From Bradyrhizobium amphicarpaeae (GTDB lineage: Bacteria > Pseudomonadota > Alphaproteobacteria > Rhizobiales > Xanthobacteraceae), in the NCBI RefSeq assembly GCF_002266435.3, contig NZ_CP029426.2, positions 4,246,001-4,310,000 of the forward strand: a stretch of 64,000 nt of DNA, written 5' to 3'. The notes beneath the pieces are model-generated. The model saw nothing but the letters and a program-made list of their open reading frames with translations, was not told the origin of the DNA and ran no database searches. Below are positions 34,806 to 43,643 of the stretch, one piece after another (position 1 is the first letter of the stretch; every line of letters begins with the position of its first letter). A program made the position numbers and the translations under genes.

Positions 34806-35765
34806 ATGATCGGCTTCCTGATCTTTCCCGAGTTCCAGTTGCTGGATGCGGCCGGTCCGATCTCGGTGTTCGAGATCGCCAGGCGTCACACGCCGGATGC
34901 GCCGCGCGTGATCACGGTCGCAACGAAGGCGGGCGCCGTGCGCAGCTCGTCGGGCATCGAGATGCTGGCGCGCAATCTGCGATCGGCAAGCTCGGTCACG
35001 ACGCTGTTCGTCGCCGGTGGAGAGGGTGTCGAGGCCGCGGCACGCTGCAAGACGACGATCGCCTTCATTCAGCGGCTGGCGAGCCGCGGCGTGCGTATCG
35101 CAAGCGTTTGCAACGGCGCCTACCTTCTCGCGCAAGCGGGACTGCTGGATGGGCGCTGCGCGACCACGCACTGGTCCTGCACCCGCGATTTCATCGGACG
35201 TTACCCGAAGGTGAGGCTCGAGCCGGACCAGATCTTCATCCGCGACGATCAGGTGTGGACGTCGGCCGGCATCACCGCCGGGATCGATCTCGCGCTCGCC
35301 ATGATCGCGCAGGACCATGGCGAGGACATCTCGCAAGCCACCGCGCGGCAGCTGGTGCTCTATCATCGCCGCAGCGGCGGACAATCGCAGTTCTCGACCT
35401 TGCTCGAGCTCAAGACGCCGAACGGCCGCTTCGGCAGCCTTCTTTCATGGGTGCGCGAGAATCTGGATGCGCATCTCACGGTCGAGGCGCTGGCCGATCG
35501 CGCCGGATTGAGCACCCGGCATTTCGTCCGTTCCTTCACCGCCGAGACCGGATCGACGCCGACCAAGGCGGTCGAGCGCCTGCGGGTCGAGGTGGCGCGC
35601 GAACGGGTGCAGTCCTCCGGAGAAGCCATCGAGCGCGTCGCCCAATCCACCGGCTTTCGCGACCCCGAGCGGATGCGCAGGGCGTTCATCCGCGCATTCG
35701 GCCAGCCGCCGCAGTCGCTGCGACGCTCGGCGCGAAGCGCAGGAGAAGCAGCCGGTCGAACCTAG
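34806..35765 (+). CDS. GlxA-type transcriptional regulator (DJ-1/PfpI domain plus AraC HTH)
   Basis: A 319-residue regulator. The N-terminal half is a glutamine-amidotransferase-like DJ-1/PfpI sensor (LIFPEFQLLDAAGPISVFEIA, SVCNGAYLLAQAGLLDGRCATTHW); the C-terminal hundred residues are an AraC double helix-turn-helix (LTVEALADRAGLSTRHFVRSFTAETGSTPTKAVERLR). A GTG 12 nt upstream is an alternative start. It is separated by about 91 bp from the divergent isonitrile-hydratase-like gene, which has the same fold as its sensor domain and is its likely target. Confidence 0.92.
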   Translation: MIGFLIFPEFQLLDAAGPISVFEIARRHTPDAPRVITVATKAGAVRSSSGIEMLARNLRSASSVTTLFVAGGEGVEAAARCKTTIAFIQRLASRGVRIASVCNGAYLLAQAGLLDGRCATTHWSCTRDFIGRYPKVRLEPDQIFIRDDQVWTSAGITAGIDLALAMIAQDHGEDISQATARQLVLYHRRSGGQSQFSTLLELKTPNGRFGSLLSWVRENLDAHLTVEALADRAGLSTRHFVRSFTAETGSTPTKAVERLRVEVARERVQSSGEAIERVAQSTGFRDPERMRRAFIRAFGQPPQSLRRSARSAGEAAGRT

Positions 35766-35842
35766 GGCCCGCCGGCAAGTGAAGCGGAAGCGTAAAACGG
35801 TCAATCCGGTGATCGTCCGACCAACTCGCCCAGTTCCTTGCC

Positions 35843-36049
35843 TTACTGGTCAACCGCTTCCAGCAGCGCGTCGAATTTCGCGATGCGCTGGTCCAGCCGC
35901 CACAGCTCGATGCGGTGCGTCCGCACGAGTGCGGCGGCCTCGCGCTTGGCCTGCTCGTCGTCGTCGCAGACGAGATTGATGCATCCGAACACGTGCCCGT
36001 CCGGATCGATCTGGAACGCGCGGTAGTGCTTGAAGCTCTGCACCGTCAT
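35843..36049 (-). CDS. Small conserved protein, unknown function
   Basis: A 68-residue protein beginning MTVQSFKHYRAFQIDPDGHVFGCINLVCDDDEQAK and ending in a basic helix. Small proteins with this YRAF-DxDGH-x-L-CDDDEQAK pattern are frequent hypotheticals in Bradyrhizobium. Its ATG overlaps the stop codon of the upstream gene in an ATGA junction, implying translational coupling. Confidence 0.75.
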   Translation of the reverse strand: MTVQSFKHYRAFQIDPDGHVFGCINLVCDDDEQAKREAAALVRTHRIELWRLDQRIAKFDALLEAVDQ

Positions 36050-36252
36050 TCTCCGCGTTTCGGGCAAACCGGTGTGCTCAGCCAGTCCGTCAGGTTCGAG
36101 GTCACCTCGTTCTGCTTGGCGCGCTGCAACAGCAGCTCCCGCTCCTTGCCGGGCGGCAGGCTGAGTGCGCGCTCGCGAGCGTTCTCGGCGAATGCGGCCA
36201 ACCGCTCCTGAAGCGATTGGGTTTGTTTCCTGCGGTTGCGTGTGGCGGTCAT
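36046..36252 (-). CDS. Small basic protein, unknown function
   Basis: A 68-residue, highly charged helical protein (MTATRNRRKQTQSLQERLAAF, then ERALSLPPGKERELLLQRAKQ). The PPG-x-ER--LL-RA pattern is common in small rhizobial hypotheticals. It is the first gene of a two-gene coupled unit with the next small protein. Confidence 0.7.
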   Translation of the reverse strand: MTATRNRRKQTQSLQERLAAFAENARERALSLPPGKERELLLQRAKQNEVTSNLTDWLSTPVCPKRGE

Positions 36253-36584
36253 GGTCTTTCACGGCTCTGTTTTGAGAGGCGGACGGGGGCAACCCGCCGC
36301 TGATGTCCGCAGCTTCCGCCGCGCCCGACGGTTCCGGCATTTCAATATGTTAAGGCCACGGGATTTTGCCCCAAGCTCGCCGCGTCAGCTGAAAGACGGC
36401 CAAGCGCCGGTGACGGGAGTGGCCGCCGGGCTGGCTCCAATGGCGGTCATCTCGTCGCGCGTTGTTCCGGGCGGAAGGCGTGGTGTTTACGAGCCGGTGC
36501 AGTGCGAAGAATTGCACATCGCCTAGCAACCATCGTCCACCCCTCGACTTACATGCCAACTGGTTCAGTCGGGAGAATGCAAAG
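36253..36584. other. Divergent intergenic region upstream of the alcohol dehydrogenase
   Basis: About 330 bp with no gene. The only structure seen is an inverted pair GTGCA-N11-TGCAC at 36497-36517, about 70 bp before the start codon, which could be an operator but is short. Confidence 0.5.
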
Positions 36585-37760
36585 ATGAAGGCGCTGGTTT
36601 GGCACGGCAAGGAGGACATTCGCTGCGACACCGTCACCGATCCGGAGATTCAGGACGCGCGCGATGCCATCATCAAGGTGACGAGCTGCGCGATCTGCGG
36701 CTCCGACCTGCATCTCTTCCACAATTTCATTCCGGGCATGCTGCCCGGTGACATCATGGGTCACGAGACCATGGGCGAAGTGGTCGAGGTCGGTTCCGGC
36801 GTCGACGGCAAGCTCAAGAAAGGCGACCGCATCGTCGTGCCATTCACGATCATTTGCGGCGAGTGCGACCAGTGCAAGCGCGGCAATTTTTCCGTGTGCG
36901 AGACCACCAACCGCAAGCGCCACCTCGCCGACAAGGCGTTCGGCCACGCCACCGCCGGCTTGTTCGGCTACACGCATCTGACCGGCGGCTATCCGGGCGG
37001 CCAGGCCGAATATCTCCGCGTGCCCTATGCCGACGCCACCCACATCAAGGTGCCGGCAGGCATTCCCGACGAACAGCTGCTCTTCCTCAGCGACATCTTC
37101 CCGACCGGCTGGCAGGCCGCGGTACAGTGCGACATCGAGCCGACCGACACGGTCGCGATCTGGGGCTGCGGCCCCGTGGGGCAGATGGCGATCCGCAGCG
37201 CCATCCTGCTCGGCGCCAACCAGGTGATCGCGATCGACTGCCTGCCCGAGCGGCTCAGCATGGCGGAAGCCGGCGGCGCCACCACGATCAATTTCGAGAC
37301 CGAGAGCGTGGTGGAGCGGCTTCAGGAGCTGACCGACGGCCGGGGTCCGGAGAAGTGCATCGATTGCGTCGGCATGGAGTCGCACGTGATGCCTTCCCTG
37401 CCCGATACCCTGCTCGACCGCGCCAAGCAGATGGTGATGGCGGAAAGCGACCGGCCGCACGTGCTGCGCGAGATGATCTATGTCTGCCGTCCCGGCGGAA
37501 TCATCTCGGTGCCGGGCGTGTATAGCGGCCTGTCCGACATGCTGCCGATGGGTGCCTTCATGAACAAGGGCCTGACGATGCGGACCGGTCAGACCCACGT
37601 CAACCGCTGGACCGACGACCTGCTCCGCCGCATCGAGGAGGGCGAGATCGATCCCTCCTTCGTCATCACCCACACCGTCCCGCTCGAGCAGGGTCCCGAG
37701 ATGTATCAGGTGTTTCGCGACAAGCGCGACTCCTGCGTCAAGGTCGTGCTGAAGCCCTGA
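36585..37760 (+). CDS. Zinc-dependent alcohol dehydrogenase
   Basis: A 391-residue medium-chain dehydrogenase. The catalytic zinc site is CAICGSDLH / GHE (Cys, His, Glu), the structural zinc site is the four-cysteine cluster in [15 protein letters not shown], and the cofactor motif is [12 protein letters not shown]. It resembles the formaldehyde/threonine dehydrogenase-like subgroup with a long insert after residue 120. GGGAG precedes the ATG. The next gene starts 12 bp downstream and is probably co-translated. Substrate not determined. Confidence 0.94.
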   Translation: MKALVWHGKEDIRCDTVTDPEIQDARDAIIKVTSCAICGSDLHLFHNFIPGMLPGDIMGHETMGEVVEVGSGVDGKLKKGDRIVVPFTIICGECDQCKRGNFSVCETTNRKRHLADKAFGHATAGLFGYTHLTGGYPGGQAEYLRVPYADATHIKVPAGIPDEQLLFLSDIFPTGWQAAVQCDIEPTDTVAIWGCGPVGQMAIRSAILLGANQVIAIDCLPERLSMAEAGGATTINFETESVVERLQELTDGRGPEKCIDCVGMESHVMPSLPDTLLDRAKQMVMAESDRPHVLREMIYVCRPGGIISVPGVYSGLSDMLPMGAFMNKGLTMRTGQTHVNRWTDDLLRRIEEGEIDPSFVITHTVPLEQGPEMYQVFRDKRDSCVKVVLKP

Positions 37761-37771
37761 AGGAGCAAGCC

Positions 37772-38305
37772 ATGTTTCATTTCTCCAACATCGTCCGCAC
37801 CAAGGGCGACCCGAAGATCATCGAAGGCGGGCCGAGCCTGAAGCAGCCCGTCGACCAGCTCGCCCGCGCGCTCGGCTGGTTCAGCATCGGCCTCGGCGTC
37901 GTCGAATTGCTCGCACCGAGGCGCGTCACCGAGACGCTGGGCATGGAAGGCCACGAGACCATGGTGCGCGCCTTCGGCGTGCGCGAGATCATGGCCGGCA
38001 TCATGTCGCTGTCGGTCGAGAAGAACGCCGGTCTGTGGGCCCGCGTCGGCGGCGACGGGCTCGACGCCGCCGCGCTGCTGTCGGGACTCACCGCCGACAA
38101 TCCCAAGAAGGGCAACATCGCACTGGCGCTGCTGGCAGTCGGCGGCATCGCCATGCTCGACTACCGCGCGGCGCAGGACACCAAGCCGAGGCGGCCGGCG
38201 CGGGATGCACAGCGCAAGCTGTATCCGAACCGCAGCGGCTTCCCCAAGGGCATCGAGAGCGCCCGAAATGCGGCGAGGCAGATCGCAGCGCCCGCCAAGG
38301 CGTGA
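37772..38305 (+). CDS. Membrane protein paired with the alcohol dehydrogenase
   Basis: A 177-residue protein with hydrophobic segments at about 33-50 (LGWFSIGLGVVELLAP), 95-105 and 112-130. The WFSIGLGVVELLAPRRVTETLGMEGHE pattern is the one found at the N-terminus of rhizobial cyclase/dehydrase-type proteins, here without the SRPBCC domain. The tail is basic. It is in an operon with the dehydrogenase; role unknown. Confidence 0.82.
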   Translation: MFHFSNIVRTKGDPKIIEGGPSLKQPVDQLARALGWFSIGLGVVELLAPRRVTETLGMEGHETMVRAFGVREIMAGIMSLSVEKNAGLWARVGGDGLDAAALLSGLTADNPKKGNIALALLAVGGIAMLDYRAAQDTKPRRPARDAQRKLYPNRSGFPKGIESARNAARQIAAPAKA

Positions 38306-38409
38306 CCTCGCTGATCTGCGCTGAGAGCCGCGAGGAACCATCCGGACGTCGGCGCGTCTGATCTCCGTCTCCGAAGTCCCCCCTGCGGAGGCAGACTGCA
38401 CGAAACCGC

Positions 38410-38446
38410 GACCCCGGCGTTCACCGCCCCTTCAGGCGCCGGGGTC
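38410..38446. terminator. Hairpin between convergent genes
   Basis: A 10-bp stem GACCCCGGCG / CGCCGGGGTC (38410-38419 with 38437-38446) and a 17-nt loop. It is located between the rightward membrane-protein gene and the leftward hydrolase gene. There is no T-run, so its role as a terminator is uncertain. Confidence 0.35.
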
Positions 38447-38468
38447 AGCGGCGTGTCAATCAGGCGCC

Positions 38469-39077
38469 CTACTCCCGCCAGAACTCCGCAAGCTCTTCCG
38501 TGGTCACGAGATCCACCTGACCGTGAAAGCGGGTGCGGTACATCGTCATGAGCGCGTCGTGCCCGACGTCGGACGAGCTGCACAAGGCGTCCTCGACGAT
38601 GACGATCCGGAAGCCGAGATCGACCGCGCTCATCACCGTCGACAAGACGCAGACGTCGGTCTCGGCGCCTGAGACCACGGCCGTGCCGACGTTCTTTTCG
38701 ACCAGCAGCCGCGCAAGGCCGGGATTGCTGAATGCGGAATAGGCCGGCTTGTCGATGACGGTAGCCGGCGGCACGAACCGGCCCAGGACCGGTACGAGGT
38801 CGAGAGCGGATGGCGGAAGATGCCTGCGGGTCGCCTGATGCCAGTGCCGGAAATAGCTCTGCCATTGACCGGGCCGATCCTGGGGGCTCTCCGGCGTGAC
38901 GAAGCGCGTGAAGATCGTCCTCGCTTCGTACCGCTCAACGATCGAGATGATCGTCGGCAGGACACGCTCCATCCAGGGTGTCGCCCACAGGCCGCCGGGA
39001 GCAAAAATGGTCTGCATGTCAATGCACAGATGAACGGCGTCTCTGATCTCGGCAATTTCCGAGGCGCTGTCTCTCAT
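38469..39077 (-). CDS. Isochorismatase-family cysteine hydrolase
   Basis: A 202-residue hydrolase with the cysteine-hydrolase triad: Asp20 in LCIDMQ, Lys in VIDKPAYSAF and Cys in SGAETDVCVLSTVMSA, with a cis-peptide before the latter motif. Members hydrolyse nicotinamide, N-carbamoyl compounds or isochorismate; the exact substrate cannot be read here. It lies about 40 bp in front of the molybdoenzyme gene's stop codon region on the same strand and might share its transcript's far end. Confidence 0.92.
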   Translation of the reverse strand: MRDSASEIAEIRDAVHLCIDMQTIFAPGGLWATPWMERVLPTIISIVERYEARTIFTRFVTPESPQDRPGQWQSYFRHWHQATRRHLPPSALDLVPVLGRFVPPATVIDKPAYSAFSNPGLARLLVEKNVGTAVVSGAETDVCVLSTVMSAVDLGFRIVIVEDALCSSSDVGHDALMTMYRTRFHGQVDLVTTEELAEFWRE

Positions 39078-39119
39078 GGTCCTCCAGTCCTGATCTTGCT
39101 TCCGTCACACAATGGGGTG

Positions 39120-41441
39120 TCACGACGCCGAAACCGGCGCCTCTCCGGCCTCAACCGTCTCGACAATGGTGTCCTTGAACACGCGCACCGGAACGGATTT
39201 GGCCGCGGGAACCTTGCTGCCCTCCGCATAGTGCCACAGCGGAATCAGAACGTTGCACTCCGGAAAATATCCCGCGAGGCTCCTGCGCGGGATGCCGTAG
39301 GGGACGACTTGAAGTTCGTCCAAGCTGCGCTCGACGCCATCCCCTGCCTCCGTCACCAGCGTGACGGTGTCTCCCGATGTCAGCCCTTCATCCTCCATGT
39401 CGACAGGGTTCATGAAGACGACATAGCGACCTCCCGTGATGCCGCGGAAGCGGTCGTCTTCGCTGTAGATCGTCGTATTGAACTGTCCATCGGCGCGCAT
39501 CGTCATCAGCTCGTAGACGCCGTCACTCTCGGGCGGCGGCGCAAAGGCCGACTTTGGAACGGTGAAGTTCGCCTTGCCGTTCGGCGTCTTCCACTTTCGC
39601 TCGCGGGCCCCAAGCGGCCGCGGAAATCCGCCGGGCTCGAACATGCGCTTGTTGAAGTCCTTGAACTGGTCGGGATAGGTCCGCTCGATCGCGTCCCGAA
39701 CTTTCGAATAATCGCCGACCCATGTGTCCCAATCGATCTTCGGATTTGGCTTCAGCGTCGCCTTCGCGAGCGCGGCGACGATCGCCGGCTCGGACAGGAG
39801 ATGTTCGGCCACGGGTTTGCGCTGGCCGCGCGAGCCGTGGATGCAGGCTGTCGAATCCTCCATCGACACCGCTTGCTCGCCGCTCTCCTGCCGGTCGATC
39901 TCGATCCGGCCAAGACACGGCAAGAGATAAGTTACCTCGCCGGGCACGAGGTGGGTGCGGTTAAGCTTGGTCGCGATCTGCACGGACAAGCGAAGGCCGG
40001 ACCATGCGGGCTCCATCAATGAGCGCTCCGGGACAGCGCGCAGAAAATTGCCGCCGAGACCGACGAAGCCGCGAACGCTGCCCTTCAGGATGCCCTCGCA
40101 GGCATCGACGGTGGAAACCCCGTCCCAGCGCGGCGGCTCGAAATCGTAGAGCTCGGCGAGCCTGTCGAGCGGCACCAGCCTGGTCTTCTCGGAGATGCCG
40201 ACCGTGCGCTGGCCCTGGACGTTGGAGTGGCCGCGGATCGGCGAAATCCCAGCACCGGGCTTGCCGATATTGCCGCGGAGCAGCAGCAGGTTGATGATCA
40301 TCTTCGCCGTCTCGACGCCGTGCTTGTGCTGGGTGATGCCCATTCCGTAATTGGCGATCACGGCATTGGCGGCCATGTAGGTATCTGCGGCCTCGCGCAG
40401 GGCCATCCGGGTAAGGCCCGACGCCCGCTCGATCTCATCCCAATCCTGTGCTCGGCAGAAGGCGGCGAATTCCTCGAAGCCGGCACAGTGGTCCTGAATG
40501 AACGCGACATCGACGACCCGCGCGGCCCCATTGTCACGGGCGAGGTCGTCCGCCTCGATCACCCATTTGCAAATCCCGGTGATGGCGGCGGCATCGCCGC
40601 CGATCCGCACCTGACAATATTGCGAGCTGATGCGCGTGCCGCCGGCGAGCATCTGTACCGGATTTTGCGGATTGACGAAGCGCTCCAGACCGCGCTCGCG
40701 CAGTGGATTGAAGGTCACGATCGGCACGCCGCGCTGCGCCGCCTCCTGCAACGGATGCAGCATGCGCGGCGCATTCGTGGTGGTGTTGTGACCGAAGAAG
40801 AAAATGCAATCGGTGACTTCGAAATCCTCCAGCAGAACCGTGCCGACCGGAACTCCGATCACCTCCGGCAATGCCACCGACGTGCTCTCGTGACACATGT
40901 TGGAGCTGTCGGGAAAATTGTTGGTCCCGTACATGCGACCGAACAATTGGTACATGTAGCTCGTTTCGAGCGACGCGCGGCCGGACGTGTACATGACGAC
41001 CGAGCGGGGATCGAGCCGGTTCAGCTCACCGCCGATATCCCGGAAAGCATCGTCCCAGGCGACCGGCAGGTATTTGTCGCTGCCCCTGTCGTAACGCATC
41101 GGGGTGGTCAGGCGTCCCTGCTCTTCCAATTGATGATCCGACCAGGTTCGCAGTTCGGCCAGCGTATGTTGCGCGAAGAATTCAGGCGTTACGGTCTTGC
41201 CGGTCACTTCCCAGGCGGTCGCCTTGGCGCCGTTCTCGCAGAACTCGAACGGACGCGGCTTGGCCGGCTTGGCCCAGGAACAGCTCACGCACATGAATCC
41301 GCCGGGCTTGTTCTGCTTCAGCAGGATCTCGCTGCCGAGGACCGCGACCTCCTCCTGCGTCAGGATGTGCGCCACGGCGTTGAGCGAACCCCAGCCACCG
41401 GCGGGAGACTCATAGGTCTCGACTTTTGCCTTTTGTCGCAT
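39120..41441 (-). CDS. FdhF/YdeP-family molybdopterin oxidoreductase
   Basis: A 773-residue molybdoenzyme of the FdhF/YdeP group, related to formate dehydrogenase alpha subunits. N-terminal Cys51-x-x-Cys54 (CVSCSW) marks the reduced iron-sulfur region, Cys183 in SSNMCHESTS is the probable molybdenum ligand, and the C-terminal molydopterin-binding domain has FVMNPVDMEDEGLTSGDTVTL-like residues. YdeP-type enzymes are linked to acid resistance in enterobacteria, but their reaction is unknown. The gene is divergent from fdhD, whose product inserts sulfur into such enzymes. The ATG at MRQKAKVE is preferred to an upstream in-frame start. Confidence 0.93.
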   Translation of the reverse strand: MRQKAKVETYESPAGGWGSLNAVAHILTQEEVAVLGSEILLKQNKPGGFMCVSCSWAKPAKPRPFEFCENGAKATAWEVTGKTVTPEFFAQHTLAELRTWSDHQLEEQGRLTTPMRYDRGSDKYLPVAWDDAFRDIGGELNRLDPRSVVMYTSGRASLETSYMYQLFGRMYGTNNFPDSSNMCHESTSVALPEVIGVPVGTVLLEDFEVTDCIFFFGHNTTTNAPRMLHPLQEAAQRGVPIVTFNPLRERGLERFVNPQNPVQMLAGGTRISSQYCQVRIGGDAAAITGICKWVIEADDLARDNGAARVVDVAFIQDHCAGFEEFAAFCRAQDWDEIERASGLTRMALREAADTYMAANAVIANYGMGITQHKHGVETAKMIINLLLLRGNIGKPGAGISPIRGHSNVQGQRTVGISEKTRLVPLDRLAELYDFEPPRWDGVSTVDACEGILKGSVRGFVGLGGNFLRAVPERSLMEPAWSGLRLSVQIATKLNRTHLVPGEVTYLLPCLGRIEIDRQESGEQAVSMEDSTACIHGSRGQRKPVAEHLLSEPAIVAALAKATLKPNPKIDWDTWVGDYSKVRDAIERTYPDQFKDFNKRMFEPGGFPRPLGARERKWKTPNGKANFTVPKSAFAPPPESDGVYELMTMRADGQFNTTIYSEDDRFRGITGGRYVVFMNPVDMEDEGLTSGDTVTLVTEAGDGVERSLDELQVVPYGIPRRSLAGYFPECNVLIPLWHYAEGSKVPAAKSVPVRVFKDTIVETVEAGEAPVSAS

Positions 41442-41563
41442 GACGCATCCTTCGATCGCAGACCCAGCCTGCACCCAAAACCCGAGATGCCATCGCAAGT
41501 TCCTTAGGGTGTTCGGAACCTTGCCGTGACTGGCGCGTCATTGCTCGATCCGAGGACGCATCC

Positions 41564-42400
41564 ATGCACGGCTCTCAAATCGGCGTAAGCGATAGCGCAT
41601 CCACGCCCCCCGCCTCGGTCGCGATGCCCCGGCTCACGTCGAACGGGGCGCATGATGCCCGCATCGTGGCCGAGGAATGTGCCGTGGCGCTCGTCTATGA
41701 CGGCACGACCGCCGCCGTGCTGATGGCTACTCCGGCCGATCTGACGGACCTGGCCCGCGGATTCAGCCTCACCGAAGGGATCATTGGGGACATCGGCGAG
41801 ATCGAGGACCTCTCCGTCGTCCCGGGTCCCGACGGCATCGAGCTTCGGCTATGGCTGCGGCCGGACGCCGGGCGGCGGCTGAAGGAGCGACGGCGGCTGC
41901 TGGTGGGACCGACCGGCTGCGGACTGTGCGGTATCGACAGCCTGCGCGAGGCCGGGCGGATCGTCCCGCCCGTCGGACACACCGCCTGCCTCGCACCCGA
42001 GCAGATCGGCGCGGCGATTGCGGCTCTCACGGAGCAGCAGACCCTCAATCACCGGACTCACGCAACGCACGCGGCAGGTTTTTTCCAGCCGGGCAGCAGC
42101 TCCATGATGGTTCGCGAGGACGTGGGTCGCCACAACGCGCTCGACAAGCTCGCCGGAGCACTCGCCGTGGAGGGAATAGCCGGGTCCGCCGGCGCCATCA
42201 TCCTCACCAGCCGGATATCGGTCGAGATGGTGCAGAAGACGGCGGCAATCGGCGCGGGACTCGTCGTCGGCATGTCGGCGCCGACCGCGCTGGCCATTCG
42301 GACGGCGGAGGCCAGCGGCATCGCGCTGGTCGGCATCGCGCGTGGACACGCGTTCGAGATCTTCAGCCATCCGCAGCGAATTTACGGTCAGCGCACCTGA
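41564..42400 (+). CDS. fdhD: Formate dehydrogenase accessory sulfurtransferase FdhD
   Basis: A 278-residue sulfurtransferase that moves sulfur from IscS to the molybdenum cofactor of FdhF-type enzymes. The essential cysteine pair is Cys119 and Cys122 (GPTGCGLCG), with EDVGRHNALDKLAGAL, LTSRISVEMVQK and SAPTALAIRTAEASGIALVGIARG as family motifs. Its gene is 120 bp from the divergent molybdoenzyme gene, supporting a dedicated pair. Its 3' end overlaps the convergent MBL-fold gene by 13 bp. Confidence 0.97.
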   Translation: MHGSQIGVSDSASTPPASVAMPRLTSNGAHDARIVAEECAVALVYDGTTAAVLMATPADLTDLARGFSLTEGIIGDIGEIEDLSVVPGPDGIELRLWLRPDAGRRLKERRRLLVGPTGCGLCGIDSLREAGRIVPPVGHTACLAPEQIGAAIAALTEQQTLNHRTHATHAAGFFQPGSSSMMVREDVGRHNALDKLAGALAVEGIAGSAGAIILTSRISVEMVQKTAAIGAGLVVGMSAPTALAIRTAEASGIALVGIARGHAFEIFSHPQRIYGQRT

Positions 42401-43200
42401 ACGCCCGCGGCCGGCGCCACGTCGAGGCGCACTGCGACACCCTCCAGCTCCGGGCCTGGCGCCGGGTAGAGCTTCATGACGAGCGGATCATGGCCGGGAA
42501 CGATGTGGTCCGCATCCGGCGCGGCAGCGCGCAGCTTGTCGAAGCCCACCAGCATGTCGCCGACGTGAAACGCCGTCGTGAACGGACGCTCGCTGGTCAA
42601 GTTCTCGTAGAAATGGCTGACGTCGGAGGCGAGCACGACAGCGCCGCGGCGCGTGTTAACGCGGACGAATTGAAGACCGGCGGAATGCCCGCCGGCCGCA
42701 TGCACCGTCAGCCCGGGCGCAATCTCGGCATCGCCGTCGTAGAACAGCACCCGCCGCGCATAGTTCAGCCGCACGATGCCGCAGACGTCCTCGACCTCGA
42801 ACGAATGCGACAGCCGCGGATATTGCATATAGCGGCCGGTGGCGTAGGCGAGCTCGCGCTCCTGCAGATGAAACCGCGCGTTGGGAAACCGGTCGAAATT
42901 GCCGGCATGGTCGTAATGCAGATGCGTGAGGATCACGTCCTTGACGTCGGCGACATCGACATCGAACGCAGCAAGCGTCTCCACCGGGCAGCGCAGGAAA
43001 TTCCGCCTGCGCTGCCTGGCGACCTCCGCGTTGAAGCCGGTATCGATGACGAAGGTGCGCCCGCCGCCCCGCGCCAGCCACATGAAATAGTCCATCGGCA
43101 TCGGCCCGTCATGCGGGTCGCCACCGATGAAGTGCTCGCTCCGCTGCGCCTCCCGCGTGGCATAGCGGATGGCGAAGAGCTCGTAGTCCGTATCAGCCAT
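42388..43200 (-). CDS. MBL-fold metallo-hydrolase (AHL-lactonase-like)
   Basis: A 270-residue metallo-beta-lactamase-fold enzyme. The metal motif HLHYDHAGN (HxHxDH), the later GGHSAGLQF, the DVSHFYEN Asp/His region and VPGHDPLVM are in the order of AiiA/AttM-type lactonases. It is the last gene of a leftward trio with a CMD-like protein (8 bp upstream) and MmgE/PrpD. In this catabolic context it more likely opens a lactone intermediate than quorum-sensing signals; that is inference. Confidence 0.9.
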   Translation of the reverse strand: MADTDYELFAIRYATREAQRSEHFIGGDPHDGPMPMDYFMWLARGGGRTFVIDTGFNAEVARQRRRNFLRCPVETLAAFDVDVADVKDVILTHLHYDHAGNFDRFPNARFHLQERELAYATGRYMQYPRLSHSFEVEDVCGIVRLNYARRVLFYDGDAEIAPGLTVHAAGGHSAGLQFVRVNTRRGAVVLASDVSHFYENLTSERPFTTAFHVGDMLVGFDKLRAAAPDADHIVPGHDPLVMKLYPAPGPELEGVAVRLDVAPAAGVQVR

Positions 43201-43208
43201 GGTGCTGC

Positions 43209-43598
43209 TCAGGAGCCGGCGGCGTCGACCTCGTTGAACGCCTCGCGCGCGTTGCGGAAGGCGTCGATGCCGGCGGGCACGCCGCAATAGACGGCGACCT
43301 GGAGCAGGATCTCCTTGATCTCCTCCTTCGTGAGTCCATTCTTCAAGGCGCCCTTGACGTGCAGCTTCAGCTCGTGCGGCCGGTTCAGTGCGCCGAGCAT
43401 CGCCAGATTGACGATCGAGCGTGTGCGCCGGTCGACGCCGGGCCGCGTCCACAAGGCGCCCCAGCAGAATTCGGTCGACCATTCGGCCATGGTGCGGGTG
43501 AATTCGTCGGCACCGGCGATGGACTTGTTGACGTAATCCTCGCCAAGCACTTCCTTGCGAACCTTGAGGCCCTTGTCGAACAGTTCGGTCTTGCTCAT
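43209..43598 (-). CDS. Carboxymuconolactone decarboxylase-like protein (first copy)
   Basis: A 129-residue CMD/AhpD-fold protein. RTRSIVNLAMLGALNRPHELKLHVKGALKNGLTKEEIKEILLQVAVYCGVPAGIDAFR is the PcaC-type signature including the conserved Glu and His of the active site; no AhpD CxxC is present, so a decarboxylase or isomerase role is likelier than peroxidase. About 60% identical by eye to the second copy at 53.6 kb. It sits between the MmgE/PrpD and MBL genes on one strand. Confidence 0.92.
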   Translation of the reverse strand: MSKTELFDKGLKVRKEVLGEDYVNKSIAGADEFTRTMAEWSTEFCWGALWTRPGVDRRTRSIVNLAMLGALNRPHELKLHVKGALKNGLTKEEIKEILLQVAVYCGVPAGIDAFRNAREAFNEVDAAGS

Positions 43599-43643
43599 GA
43601 TCGTCCCTTTCAGGTCTTGAGAGAGTTTGAGTTTGGAAGTTGA

